The notes beneath the pieces are model-generated. The model worked only from the letters and a program-made list of their open reading frames with translations. It was not told the DNA's origin and did not search any database. Both the position numbers and the translations under genes were made by a program. Positions 51,301 to 63,300 of a stretch of 64,000 nt of DNA are shown in pieces. The stretch's first letter is position 1. Every line of letters starts with the position of its first letter. The stretch is from the NCBI GenBank assembly GCA_013399875.1, contig VXAZ01003471.1:1580307-1644306 (forward strand). The letters run 5' to 3'. The DNA comes from Gymnorhina tibicen (Eukaryota > Chordata > Aves > Passeriformes > Artamidae).

Positions 51301-54300
51301 TGTGTATGCTTAAACTATGTGTGAGGTCTGTGGCAGCAGTGCACTTGCCTACTACTTTAAGATTCGATATTACTGTGCTGAAGAAGAGAAACACGCAGTA
51401 GTCATTGTGTGTCTTTTCGTCGGTCATTCCTCTGATACTCTGCAACCATTCAATGTTGTGAACACTGGTTTTGTGCTTTTGGAGAGAGCAGAGCTTGCAA
51501 AAGATACTTTCGCAGTCATTGGTCTCCCTCTAGTGGGAAGAGAGCACTTCTGACCACTTTAATGTGACAGTGGTGACAAGTCTTATTCCTGTGCCAGTAG
51601 TTTCTGTCTACGTTTAGCTTGGATCAGAAGCAACAGATTTGGAGAGTGCCTGTTCATCCTTCGATCTTGTGAACATTTGAATAGTGTTTTTGTTATGATG
51701 CTGGCATGAATTGAGGCAGAAGTGAATTTACTGACTTGATAAACTTGTTCTTTCATGCTTTTTGTAAATTTGGTTCACCATTTAACTTTTTATAAGTGGG
51801 CTTATTAATCTATCTGATGGGGAATTTTAATAAGACATCCATGTAAATTCATGTTCTGCTGGCAGGTTCTACCTGCACAGTAGCTTTATTTATTGGAGAA
51901 TTTTATTCAAATATTAGAGATTCATTTAAGTTGGCTTTTGGTGCCATTTTGTAAGGAGAGTTTCTCTGCTTAGAAAGCGAAAAAACGCTGTTGTGCAGTG
52001 TGATATGTCAGCAGTACAAGGAAGCAGTACAACTGCCCAGTTCAGCCTGTGTGCATAGAAGTAAGTGAATCAAGTGTTTTTTCAGCGTCTCTTTAGACCA
52101 GGCTCTGTTCATATGGTTCATGTGTGCTGCATGTGTGAAAATCTGATGGTCAGGAAGATGCGTTTTTTTAGGGAAAAAAAAACCCCCAAAAATTAAGTAA
52201 CAACAAACCATCCAAAAGGCAAAAACCCAAACAGCAACCAAAAAACTGCCCCCCAGCCCAAAAAGCAAACCTCCCCCAGTTTCATTTAATTTTAGACACA
52301 GATTAAACACTCAGAATTCGCTCAGGTTGGCACCAGCAATTACAGCACCCTTGGGTACTGTAAACATCCTATGAAGAGAAAACCCTGTTTTATGGGTTTT
52401 TTTGACTGTTCTGTGTATGAATATTTCTTAAACTGGGCAATTGAAAATTATTTCACTGCAAAATTAAACAGTAATTTGATATATTCTACAATTCAAATTA
52501 CGTAGTCATGAAAATGGCTTTGCAAAATCAATAGCTTATAGTGAAATTATAGCATGTTTTAAGAAATTAACATTCTGACATGTAAATACATGCTGCAAAA
52601 TTATAGTATGTGTAAATGCTTCAGCTGCCTCCTGCAAAAACTGGCATGTTTGTATTTTTCATGGCAGTAATTGAGTGACTGATGTAACTTAGATGAACTC
52701 TTACGGAGCTGGACCTTAGTTTTGTAGTTTTGATCTCTTTAATGATGTTAGTTGAAGAATTAACAGTTAAAGTACTACCACTGCGATATCTCAAAATAGA
52801 CTGACTGCAGTGTTTTTTAGAGCAGTATTTCTATTACAAGTCATAGTCACAACGATAAAAGCTTAATGTCATTGAGTTTATTTGGAATTGGTTTGCTGTT
52901 TTACTTTACTGAATGCTTAAATTTTTTTAGAAAGAAAAATTACAACTTGAGGTTTCCATTCAGAACTTTCAGGCCCTGTGTTACAGGCAGACTCAGGATT
53001 TGCAGTGGCTGCAATGGTGCCGTGTTGTGTTCATCATTTATCCTCAGAGGTCCTTTAAACAGAATATGATGTCAGCCAAGTGTTTCACATGATTCTGTTG
53101 GAGCTGCTGTGATGTCAGTGGGATAAAGAAAAGGCTCCTGCAGATAACTGATCTAAACCCCCTAAATTCTCTGTAGGATATCAAGCATAATGGTTCCTCT
53201 GACATTAAATTACATCCAGATAAATCAATCCAGCTGAAAGGTGGTGCTGCTTTTTTTTTGGTGTTTGTTTGCTTTTTGGGTTTTGTTTTTTTTTATTTTT
53301 TTTCATTTTTGTAGGCTGCATAGCTCATTTTTAACATTTCATCCTTTTTCATTACAGTGTATGCATTCTCTAAAAAGTAAAAAAAGGCTGCAGATACTAG
53401 CCATTAATCAAAGGTGAATGCTTTAGGTGTGGGATGGCTTTGAAAAGGCTGGTAGGGAGTTCTACATGTTATGGGAAGGAAAGATGAAGCATAAAAAACC
53501 ATGCTGCCCATTGCCATACTGCAAGGTGACACGTCTGGAAATAGTCTTGGGTTGTATTTTTCAAGTATTCTGTCTGCTGGATCTCTCTCTGTGCTTGAAA
53601 AATGTGTTGTATGTGCTGATTCACAGGAAGGGATGTCTGTACCGTTTTGCTTCCATTAACCAGACTGTGCTCAGCAATGTTTTACTGCTGTTTTAAAATT
53701 CCATTAAAAGTAAGAAATAAGTAGGGAGAGTGTGTTGTTCTTCCTTGTTGAACGTATGGATTTTTGCCATGATTTTCTCTTATAAAAATGAAAATGAAGA
53801 AACATTATGGGTATTTCATTCTCAAATGAAAGATTATTAATCCTTTTGCAGTGGGAATTTATTTGTGAAATGGATTTAAAACATGTTTAAAGGATGACCC
53901 CAGGCATGATCTTTGCATATCCTTTAGATAGAGCTTATAATAGCTTTATGAGGACAGTGTTGCATGGAATTACAGTAAAATTATTTTTAAAATAATCAGT
54001 CTTAAATCGTCTGCCATTTTAGAATAGCAGTAAAGATTTTGGAACCCCCATATTTCTTCTTGTTCCGTATCTGAAGGTACATCAAGATTTTCAAAGTGGA
54101 ATTTAAATTCTAGGGAAATTCACTTGACAACACATTGAATTTTTGTTGTTTCATTTTACTAGCGAGACTCCTAGTAGTTACAGGAAGTTTTGTTTTGATA
54201 ACTTATTGTTTTGCAGCAGTAAAGCTGACTTAAGTAATTTCTGGTTGCTTACTCTTGAGCCTTGTGGTGCAGTTTGCTTCGCACTTCCACCCTTATGGCT

Positions 54301-57300
54301 GTTGCAGCTCTAGGGAAGGAGATGGGGGAGCTGCATTTGTAGCTGGATTAAAAATAACCTTAAAATTGTTGGGTGTTTTAAAATCACTTCATTAAAATGA
54401 TTCATGCTCTTGCTGTGCTTTTTTTATTCCTCTGTTAAGAAGGTGGAAGAACATATATAATATTGGTAGATGTACCAGATAAGATAAATGAAATAAAGCA
54501 ATTACTACAGAAAGTAATTACCTTTTTTGTAAGAGTGGTTGTACATTTGGTTGATGTGTTTATTATATTCTTCCCCTTTAGACTCCTTCTAAACACAGTT
54601 GACTGTACCTGTAAAATAGTCTAAGAGCACTCATTTTAAATTTTACAGGCTCTGAAACCGCTGTAACCAGTGTATGGGACTAGGATTGCTGCATCTAAAT
54701 TGAATTGCTAAGAATTCTGTAAAATAACAAGTCGTCTCTAAAAATTAATCCTTTTTTTTTTCTTTAAAAACTGTAGGCTTTAGTTGTATCTAAACAAGTT
54801 TATTAGGTGAGAATCTGTTAAGTATGGAACTTTTACATTTTAGTACCATGTCCCTTTAGAATAACTAGCAAAGCAGCATCAATTGTAATGCTGTTTGTGG
54901 AGTGAATTTTTTTCAGGCTATTAATTCCTTTTAATATATGTTACCTTTGGCAGCCTGTTTGAACTGTTTGTACAGTTTGTATATATAATGTATCAGATTA
55001 AATTCTTTTGAAGGCACTTGGGTTACAACAGTTACAGTTACACCAAACTGGTGTTTAGAGAAAACACAGATATGCATTGAAATAGACTTTTTACTATACT
55101 AGGCTTTCAAAACAGGGGCAAGTAATTAGTCTCCACTGCACTAGGGGAGGACAAGCAGTTATAGAGTGTGTTGTTGCTGCTGGTTATATAGCAAGTTTTA
55201 CTTGGAATACTGACTTTAATTAAAATATCCTGCCCTCATTACACCAAGTATGTATATTTTTGGTTGCAGGAAACTGATAGCTCTTCAAAAATAAAGACCT
55301 TATGAAACTTGTGGGTTATCTTTTCCAATGCTGTTTTTTAAAAAAAGATGGCACATTCATGATCCCTTGAAATTCTTTTTTATATTAAGACATAAGAAAG
55401 CCATTTAAGAGTTTAAATAGTTGTAATATATTAGTCCTCTTCTTTTATATAGCATATATAACAAAAATAAGAATCTACTTTGCATGCTGGTTTAGTGTGT
55501 AGCAAGTGAATTGAGTCATCAGATGCATTTGCCACTCCTCAGTTCAATACTACCTACCCCCTCGCCCAAAAAAATCATACCGCTCAAACTTCTGTTTAGT
55601 TGCTTGTAAAAGTGGGGCTTAATTATACTTGTGAACAGTGTATCTTGACAATTAATGACTAAGACCAGTCCTCATTATATTTTATTGTACTTAAAACATT
55701 GTTAGTTAGGTTGGAATTTGGCCAGTAGGGGTTCTTCGTAAAGTCTGGCTGATGTGTTTCTCTTGATGGAACAGTACAGTCTTGTTATTTCAGGGCATTG
55801 AGCTTTGTTTAAAAATGAATAGATGAAGTAGTGCTTTAATCTTCCAAATCTAGAGCAGAAAGACAACTTGTACCTTAGTATCTACACAAACACTCTTAAG
55901 TCATGCTGTAGTTAGGTATGTTGGTCAGTCTGTCTTGACCTTGTTTTACTTTGATTCATATCACTGTCATGGCTGATAAAAAGCTGAGCTTTATCGTACT
56001 TTGATATCAGAAAAAGTGGCATATTATCTCAGTATGTGTGATCTACTTTAGTGTTACTTATTTATTTTTTCAAGAAAATCGTTACATTGAAAAAAACAAA
56101 GGGTTACTTAAGATAGCCTGACTTTAAATGGCCGTTTTGCTGCGGTGGAGATGGCATTCAGCTGTCCACTGCCTTAGAACAGTATGGACATTACTGTAAT
56201 TAGATAACAAATGCAATACTTAAAGTGGTTTCCCATCTTGTATTTGTCAAGTTTTCTGACAAAGGAATCTGTTTTGGCTATTGTCATCATCCTCTGTCTC
56301 AGCTTCCAGTATCCAAGACGTAAAGCCCACAATGGTTGCATGAGCTTCCTTGAGCTATGCAAGACCTTCCATATGTTCTAGATAGGAGAACCAGCTCTAA
56401 ATCAGAATTTTGTTTTGTTTTGTTTCTCCTTTTGCCTGCAGTTGTCTTTACTGTGGCTTGCTACTGTGGTGTAACTGTCTGGAAAAATGAAAGCTCTTCT
56501 TCTTTTTAAGTAAAAGCAAGTACAAAGAGAAATAAAGTTCTTTGTTTTCTAAGCTAGACAGTCAGTGGTTTATTTGCCGAAAGGAAATAGGCAAAAGATA
56601 GGAAATAACGTGTTTATCCTGTACTCTGAAGTCCTTGGTAGGCTCTGAGTAACTGAATGCTTGCGCCAAAACAAACTCCTTATTGACCTCTTATTAATAC
56701 ATGAACTGTGCATAGCAATATTCAGTATATATTTATGTATACTTGAAATGGGCTTTTTACACATTTTAAGGAAGAGAAGAAATCTAATGGCCGTATTTTG
56801 GCATTAATTCAAATAGCATGTTTTACTTCTAAGGAATCACATTTTTAAATGACGTCTATTTGCAATTTTTTTAAAAGGATAATATTCAAACATCAGAAGC
56901 TTTTAAAAGGGAAAATAATGATTTGAAGAAGAAACATGAGGAGGCTGCTTCAAAAGTTCTCCAGCTTGAAGAAGATATCATGACTGTTACTCAAAAAGCC
57001 ATTGCAAAAGAAACTGAGTTAGACAGGTACTTAGTCTTTTTGTTCCTTACCTTCTTTATTTTACTTTTTTTTCCCAAAGGTGTTTTTTTAGACTAACAGT
57101 TTTTAATATATGCATGGATTTTCTGTATTAATAGTTCTTTACCAATACTTTTTCAATGTTTTAGTCTGAAGGACAAACTGAAGAAAGTGATGCTTGAGAA
57201 GGAGCAACTTGAATGTGTGTTAAAGACAGAAAAGGATGAAAAAGAACTTTATAAGGTAACTTTATTACTTGTACCTGTATAGAGTGGAATAAAGTGGTTT

Positions 57301-60300
57301 GAAATAAAGGTAATAATGTTTTATGGAGAAGTCTTAATAAATTGAATTTGTTAAGGAAAAAGGGAAATGGGTAACTTCTGTGAACATATCTTTAAGGTAG
57401 TTATAGATGTTCTCATATAAAAATGAATGAGGAAAACAGCATCTGAATTCAACCGTGGTATAAAAAGGTCTCTAAGAAGGAGAATGAACCACCAATTCGT
57501 TAAAGCTCAGACACAGTAACAAAAAATAATAGCTTCTAGTGAGAATTCTTTAGTTATACAGCACATCACCCCCTAACTGATCATCTTTAACACACTTTTT
57601 CATAACTAAAATACTTTTTAGTCATGTGAGTTCTTTCTCCACACTTTGTTTTCTAAATCCTTCTTCTTGAACCTTGTGTATAACACTGAGAAGCTTTAGT
57701 GGGTTCTGTACTGCATTTGTTTTTACAAGCATAGCTGATTTCTGTTGCTGGTATTGAGAGACCCATATATAGAATAAAATACACTGCTGCCCCCCTCCCC
57801 CCAAAGCAGAAAAAATTGTATATGCTAAAATGATGAAATCCTTAGGTTGTGTGAAACAGATCAAGCATATTTAAAAAATTATTTCTGTTCCTAGGAAAAT
57901 GTCATTATGTGACAGGCAGTATTAGATACAAACAGAGGTTCTAAAATCTCAAAGCACCTTTTACAAGCATGGAATCCCTTTCTAAATAATCAACACAAAT
58001 CTTCTGGTCTGAGTGGAAAACACTTGAGTGCAGGAGCTATTCTGCATTATTGTAGGCAGAGTTGTTAAAAGTAGTTTCCTGTCATTGGAAATGAATATTG
58101 CTGATGTAGACCTCTTTGCTTAGATGACTGTGGGCAGATACTACTAGAAGATAATTTCTCTTCAGTTTTCTTCAAGTCATTTCTTTTTTGCTTGTCTTTA
58201 GTTGTCTAGCATTTGTGAAGAGAGGAGTGAGTCCTGAATAGTTTAATTTGATGTGGAGAGAAATTAGGGCTTTAATTTCTAGCTGTAGAGTGGAGCTGTT
58301 GTTAGGTGACCATGCTGAAAGAATTCCAGCCAGAAAGTTTGGGCTGGAGGACAGTGATAATACCAAATGTTTAATTTTTGTCTTTACCCATTCTAATCTG
58401 CCTCAAGTTAGAGTAAGTTAGAATTTAGTGAGCACATAAATAGACAGGTGAACAGTAGTTCTCCTAACATGGAAGAAGTTTGACATGTTTTAGCATCATT
58501 GCAGATACACTTGAAGAATACAGAAATAGAAAACACCAAACTAGTAAAAGAAATCCAGACGTTTAAGAATTTGGATGCAAACAAAGAAAACATGATATCG
58601 TATTATAAAGAGGAGGTTGGCAGATTACAGCTATTAATAGCTGAAAAAGAAAATATGAAGAAAGCTTTTTTGCACTCCTCATCCAACAAGGTAAGCAGTA
58701 CTAATATAATTGGCCTGATGTGAATAAACATATCTAATATTGTATGTGCTTGACAAGAGAAAGGAAGAAGTTGAAGAAATCACCAGGGTATAGGCTAAGA
58801 GCAGGAGGATTATGATGTTCTCTGTAGATGCAGAAAATGATGAAAAGACTGAGATCTGTTCTAGTTTTGCACCATTTGAGCTTGTTGAGGTCTTACGTGA
58901 TGAACTGAGATTAACTATGTGTGAAAAGGTAATTTTTGAGTTCAGTAAAAGTGGTGTGCTCCTGAGTTGCTTCTGGCTTCATGAAAAAGGAAAGGAGGTT
59001 TGAGGAAAAAGTTCGTAATGTAGCTGTGTTGGGACTGCAGAGAGTGATGGAGAAGAAAAGAGGAGACATGGAATGATTGCTGAAGGACTTGTTAGGTGAA
59101 TGTACTATCAAGCTGCGGTGCTGACTGAGAGCTCTGAGGTGACAGTAGGGTTTCAAAGGAAGAGGTGACTTAGTATGCCCTGTGGTAGCATTGTGGTTAG
59201 CAAGCAGTGTGGTGTAGTAGGAGAGTGAAAGTGCTGAAGAACTCATATTTATGCTGTCCATGGTCCACGTGGGGTTACTTCAGATGTAGTTCTAGTCGGG
59301 TGCTATGAATGCATATATTGGGTTTGTGTAGGTTTTGGTAGCAGAGTGGCCTCTGTGAGAAGCTGCCAGAAGCTTCCCCTGAGAGAGCCAATGTCAGCCA
59401 ATGCCTGACAGAGCCAATGCCAGCAGGCTCCAAGATGGACCCACGACTGGCCTAGGCTGAGCCTGTGGGTGATGGTGCTAGCACCTTTGGGATAACAGAT
59501 TTAAGAAGGGTATGGGAGAGGGGGAAACTGTGTGAGAGGAATTGCAGCTGGAGAGAGGAGTGAGAACATGAGAGAGACAGAATTCTGCAGCCATCAGGAT
59601 CAGTGAGGGAGGGGAAAAGGTTCCAGGTGCTGGAGCAGAGATTCCTGTGCAGCCCGTGTTGAAGACCCTGGTGAGACAGGCTGTTTGCCTGCAGCCCATG
59701 GAGGTTAACAGTGAAGCAGACATCCACCCACAGCCTATGGAGATACCCATTGCCAGAGAAGGTGGATGTGCCTGAAGGAAGCTGTGACCCTGTGGGAAGC
59801 CTGCACTGGAGCTCTCTATTCCTGAAGGACTGTACCCCATGGATGGGATCCTACGCTGGAACAGTTCATGCAGAACTGCAGCCTGTGGGAAAGATACCTG
59901 TTGGAGAAGTTTGTAGAGGAGTGTCTCCCATGGGAGGGACCCCATACTGGAGCAGAGGAAGAGAGTGAGGAGTCCTCCCCACTGAGGAGGATGGAGGAGC
60001 AGAGACAGTGTGTGATGAACTGACTGCAGCCTCCATTCCCCATCCTGGCTATGCTGCTGAAGGAGGGGAGATAGAGAATCTGGGAGTGAAGTTGAACCTG
60101 AAAAGAGGAAGGGGTTTGGGGGCTGGATGTGTTAATACTTGGTTTTATTTCTCATTATCCTATTCTGATTTGACTGTTAATAAATCAGATTAATTTTCCC
60201 CCCAAGTGGAGTCTGTTTTTGCCCATGACAGTAACTGCTAAGTGATCTCTCTGTCCTCATTATGACTCACAAGCCTTTTGTTATATTCTCCCCCTTGTCC

Positions 60301-63300
60301 AGCTGAGGAGGGGAGTGGTGGAGTGGCTTTGGAGGGCACCTGGCATCCAGACAGGGTAAACCCACAATAGAATAATCATTAGGTGTTTTTTCCTGGTGTA
60401 CATCATCCTGTTCCATTTCATCCAAAAGGAATGCAGTTTCTGTGCCCTGAGATTGTTCTCAGATCTACAGTGTGATAGGCAATAATGAAACTGACTGGGA
60501 GTTTTGCTTCACAAATGTGCTCTTGACCCAAATTAGAGAATCAATTTAGATACAGCCTTTGAGGCCAGCATGGAAAAGTCAGATTATGCAGGCAACTTTC
60601 TTGTGTATCTTGCCAATCTTCTCACAGAAAAGCAACTTGGATCTCAAAAGACTAGAAATTGTTTTAAAGTAATACGAGTTATGAATATAATATTTAAGTG
60701 GAAAAGTAGTACTGCCGAGAATGGAAATAGTGAGAGTTTAAAAAGGGCATATTATCTTGTTTTAAGCTACATCCTACTTTAGTCTCTTTTCTGCTGTTTT
60801 GTTTCTGAGTGTGTTAAATTACTACTGTGTTTTATTTTGAAGGGGGTGGGTATGTGTCAGTACTGAAGCAACCAAACATCTATGTCATTTATTAATCTTA
60901 AAGTGCTTGTGATGTTTCTGGTGGAATCATTAATAGTTTTATCTCACACTGTGAAACTGAAGATATTTACTGAAATATGTAACCAATGCATCATGTGCTG
61001 TAAAAATAGCTAGGAGACAGGACGTCAGGGCATTTACTAATCTATCCATCTTCATAAATGGTTACAAAATGCATTAGTATTCCTCTGGACTTGTTAAGTG
61101 ATATTTAAAAAATTAACAAATAATGGACTAGAGATAGCTGAATTTATGTCTGGACTCAAGAATAAGAGATGATTATGTCATCAGGGCGCCCAGAGGCTAT
61201 ATAATACTTTATATAGTAGCTTTTTTACTTAAAAAATTGATTTAAAAGTTATTTTTTGTAATCCTGGCCTTCTCTGAGGAATGAGAGGCTGGTAGTTCAG
61301 CTTGGTCAGCTGGCTCTTGGGTTGCCCTATGGTGCTGCAGCAGTGCTTAGTGCTACATGCTGCAGCTTGTTCTTCATTACTATTTGTTCTCTCTTCCCTC
61401 TGGAAATCTTGTTGTGCAAGATCTTGGGAAATAGAGCTCTGAGAAAAACATCCCAAAGCTGCTTTACAGTGTTTTACGTCAAGCAGTTGTAGGCACTGTA
61501 AAACTTCTTGCTCTGTTGTTACCATCAGTGTGTTTCTGTGGGATGAACTTTGGTTTTGATGGTGGAGTTCTACAGTGATAAGAACAGACATGTGGAAAAC
61601 AGACTTATTTTGGTCATATGTTTAAAACTGAAGCTGAAATTCCAACAAAAATCCAGAATAGAGAAAATAATAATATATAAGTTTGCCTTTATTTCATAGT
61701 GAAGTAAGTTTGCACATCATTGTTGGCAAAGAAGACAAGTGGGGAAAATGGTACTTGTGTACTGACTTCTTGATTTAGTAGTTGTGCTAAAGCCACCAGG
61801 AAAACGTAGTTTTTCTTTCAGATGTTTCTAATCCCTATACCAACCTTTATTTAAGCTTTGAATTAAAAAATGATGAGTTCTCTTCCATCTCTTCTCTTTC
61901 CTAGGACGAGGCAAGTATTTTAAAAGAGCAGCTTCGGAAAGCTGAAGATCAGATTCAGGCTAGCAAACAAGAAGCTGTTCTAATGTCAAAAGAGCTGAGT
62001 GATGCAGTAAATGTGCGGGATAAGACAATGGCAGATCTTCACAGTGCACGTCTGGAAAATGAAAAATTTAAAAAGCAACTTGCTGAAGCTTTAGCTGAAC
62101 TTATAAAAATCACAACTTTGAAAAATGAACAGGTAAATTGTCAGGATTTAGTATTGAAGTTTATCTATATTTATAAAATCTGTCAGAGCTAGCTTTACTG
62201 AAGATGGGGAATAAAAATAGGTTTCTGGATGTTACCAAATTCTCTTTCAGCATTCCATATACTACCTTAAATCAAGTGTATGTTAGCTGATTTGGAGGTT
62301 GGTAAGAAAGGAGATTTCTGCTATTACTCACATCTACTTCTACCCACATTATTTCACAGAATAATGCAGTATTTATCTGTTATTTTGAATCCTGTCCCTG
62401 TCTTAATTCTGTTAAGTGAGCCACAGTAGCACTAAAAATTCATTCAAATAAGAAAACTTATTGGTAGAAACTTGGATTGTTTTATAATGTTCTTTTCTTA
62501 TTCATAGATTCTCTCTGAATTCTTAAAAGTCCTTCCAGTATTTGTGATCAATGTTAATTTGCTTTAAGTACTTATAAGTATAAAAACATTAATGTAATGG
62601 AAACTGCCTTGACCTTAGTCTTGGATAAAAATATAGTGAACTAATACATGTTTCATCATTTTGATTTAAGTGAGCTTTATACTGGATCTTCTGTGACTTC
62701 CAACTGTACTGGATTAATTTGCTGCTAGGATTACTGTAATGGTGTAACTGTTCGAAGAAAATATATTGAGCTGAATAGCAATTAAAATAGTACTGTAAAT
62801 ACAAAATGAATATTACAACACTCAAAAGAATACTATATATAAAATATCAGAGAATTGCATGTTTTTTTCCTAAGAGTTTCAGTTGTATACAATGTGTTTT
62901 GAAATGCATCATTAAAGAAGTAGTAAATCATGTGAATGATTCAAGTTCCCAGAAAGTATCCGATCATGGCCTGTGTCTAGTTGCCAGATGTTGTTTGTGT
63001 AGCTTTTGTATCAGTGTTGTGGCTCAATGGAACCACTCCCTGGTGAAATACAGTGAGTGTGAGGGAATACAGTTGTGGAATGTGCACTTTGGCTGTGTGG
63101 CTATACTTGTCTGTAGTATAGCTGGAACACCCCCTGGAAGGTGTTCAGACTTTTCCTATATGTTGAGGCTTTAGATACACGTTAATCAGCCCATAAAATA
63201 AGAATCTCCTTTACCTGCCTCTGGTATTACACCAGTGCCTGTTTACGTCCCTCAGTGTGTCCCACTTGGAATGAAGTTCAGCACATATTCTGCATCTCTC

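Larger units (their letters stand above)
46107..56877 (+). other. TAX1BP1: TAX1BP1 intron 5
   Basis: 10,771 bp, AT-rich. It contains A/C-rich tracts (about 48145-48207 and 52172-52279) and a G/T tract (53251-53312). I recognised no transposon of known type and no extra exon. The open frame at 51317-51553 is treated as chance. Confidence 0.75.
59319..60366 (+). mobile_element. Solo LTR of an avian endogenous retrovirus, near full length
   Basis: About 1,048 bp from TGGGTTTGTG to AAACCCACA, a short imperfect terminal inverted repeat of LTR type. From 59695 to 59965 there are about six degenerate units of roughly 45 bp, each with a CC(A/T)(T/G)GG box and a CTGGAGCAG-like box. A poly(A) signal AATAAA is at 60179-60184, followed by TTTTCCCCCC and a G/T-rich region. 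No retroviral coding sequence adjoins it, so it is solo. Flanks show only a weak TSD candidate (ATATA/ATAGA). It is the same family as the minus-strand copy at 10400-11232, and in sense orientation to TAX1BP1. Confidence 0.85.
58691..61904 (+). other. TAX1BP1: TAX1BP1 intron 8
   Basis: 3,214 bp, one third of it a sense-oriented solo LTR (59319-60366). Upstream of the LTR an open frame (58812-59003) is bordered by splice-like motifs but has the wrong phase for an exon. The rest shows no known element. Confidence 0.8.

Noticed and set aside
51317..51553. 78-codon frame beginning MCEVCG with a CxxC motif in TAX1BP1 intron 5
   Set aside because: No family recognised, no splice sites around it, length within chance for AT-rich DNA.
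58911..59261. 116-codon minus-strand frame before the LTR
   Set aside because: Ser/Thr/Leu-rich and unlike any retroviral or host protein I recognise; antisense chance frame.
59452..60043. Open frames of 75-155 codons on both strands in intron 8
   Set aside because: Again translations of the LTR array, not genes.
61229..61591. 120-codon minus-strand frame in intron 8
   Set aside because: Glutamine/serine-rich by chance; no homologue recognised, no promoter or splice context.
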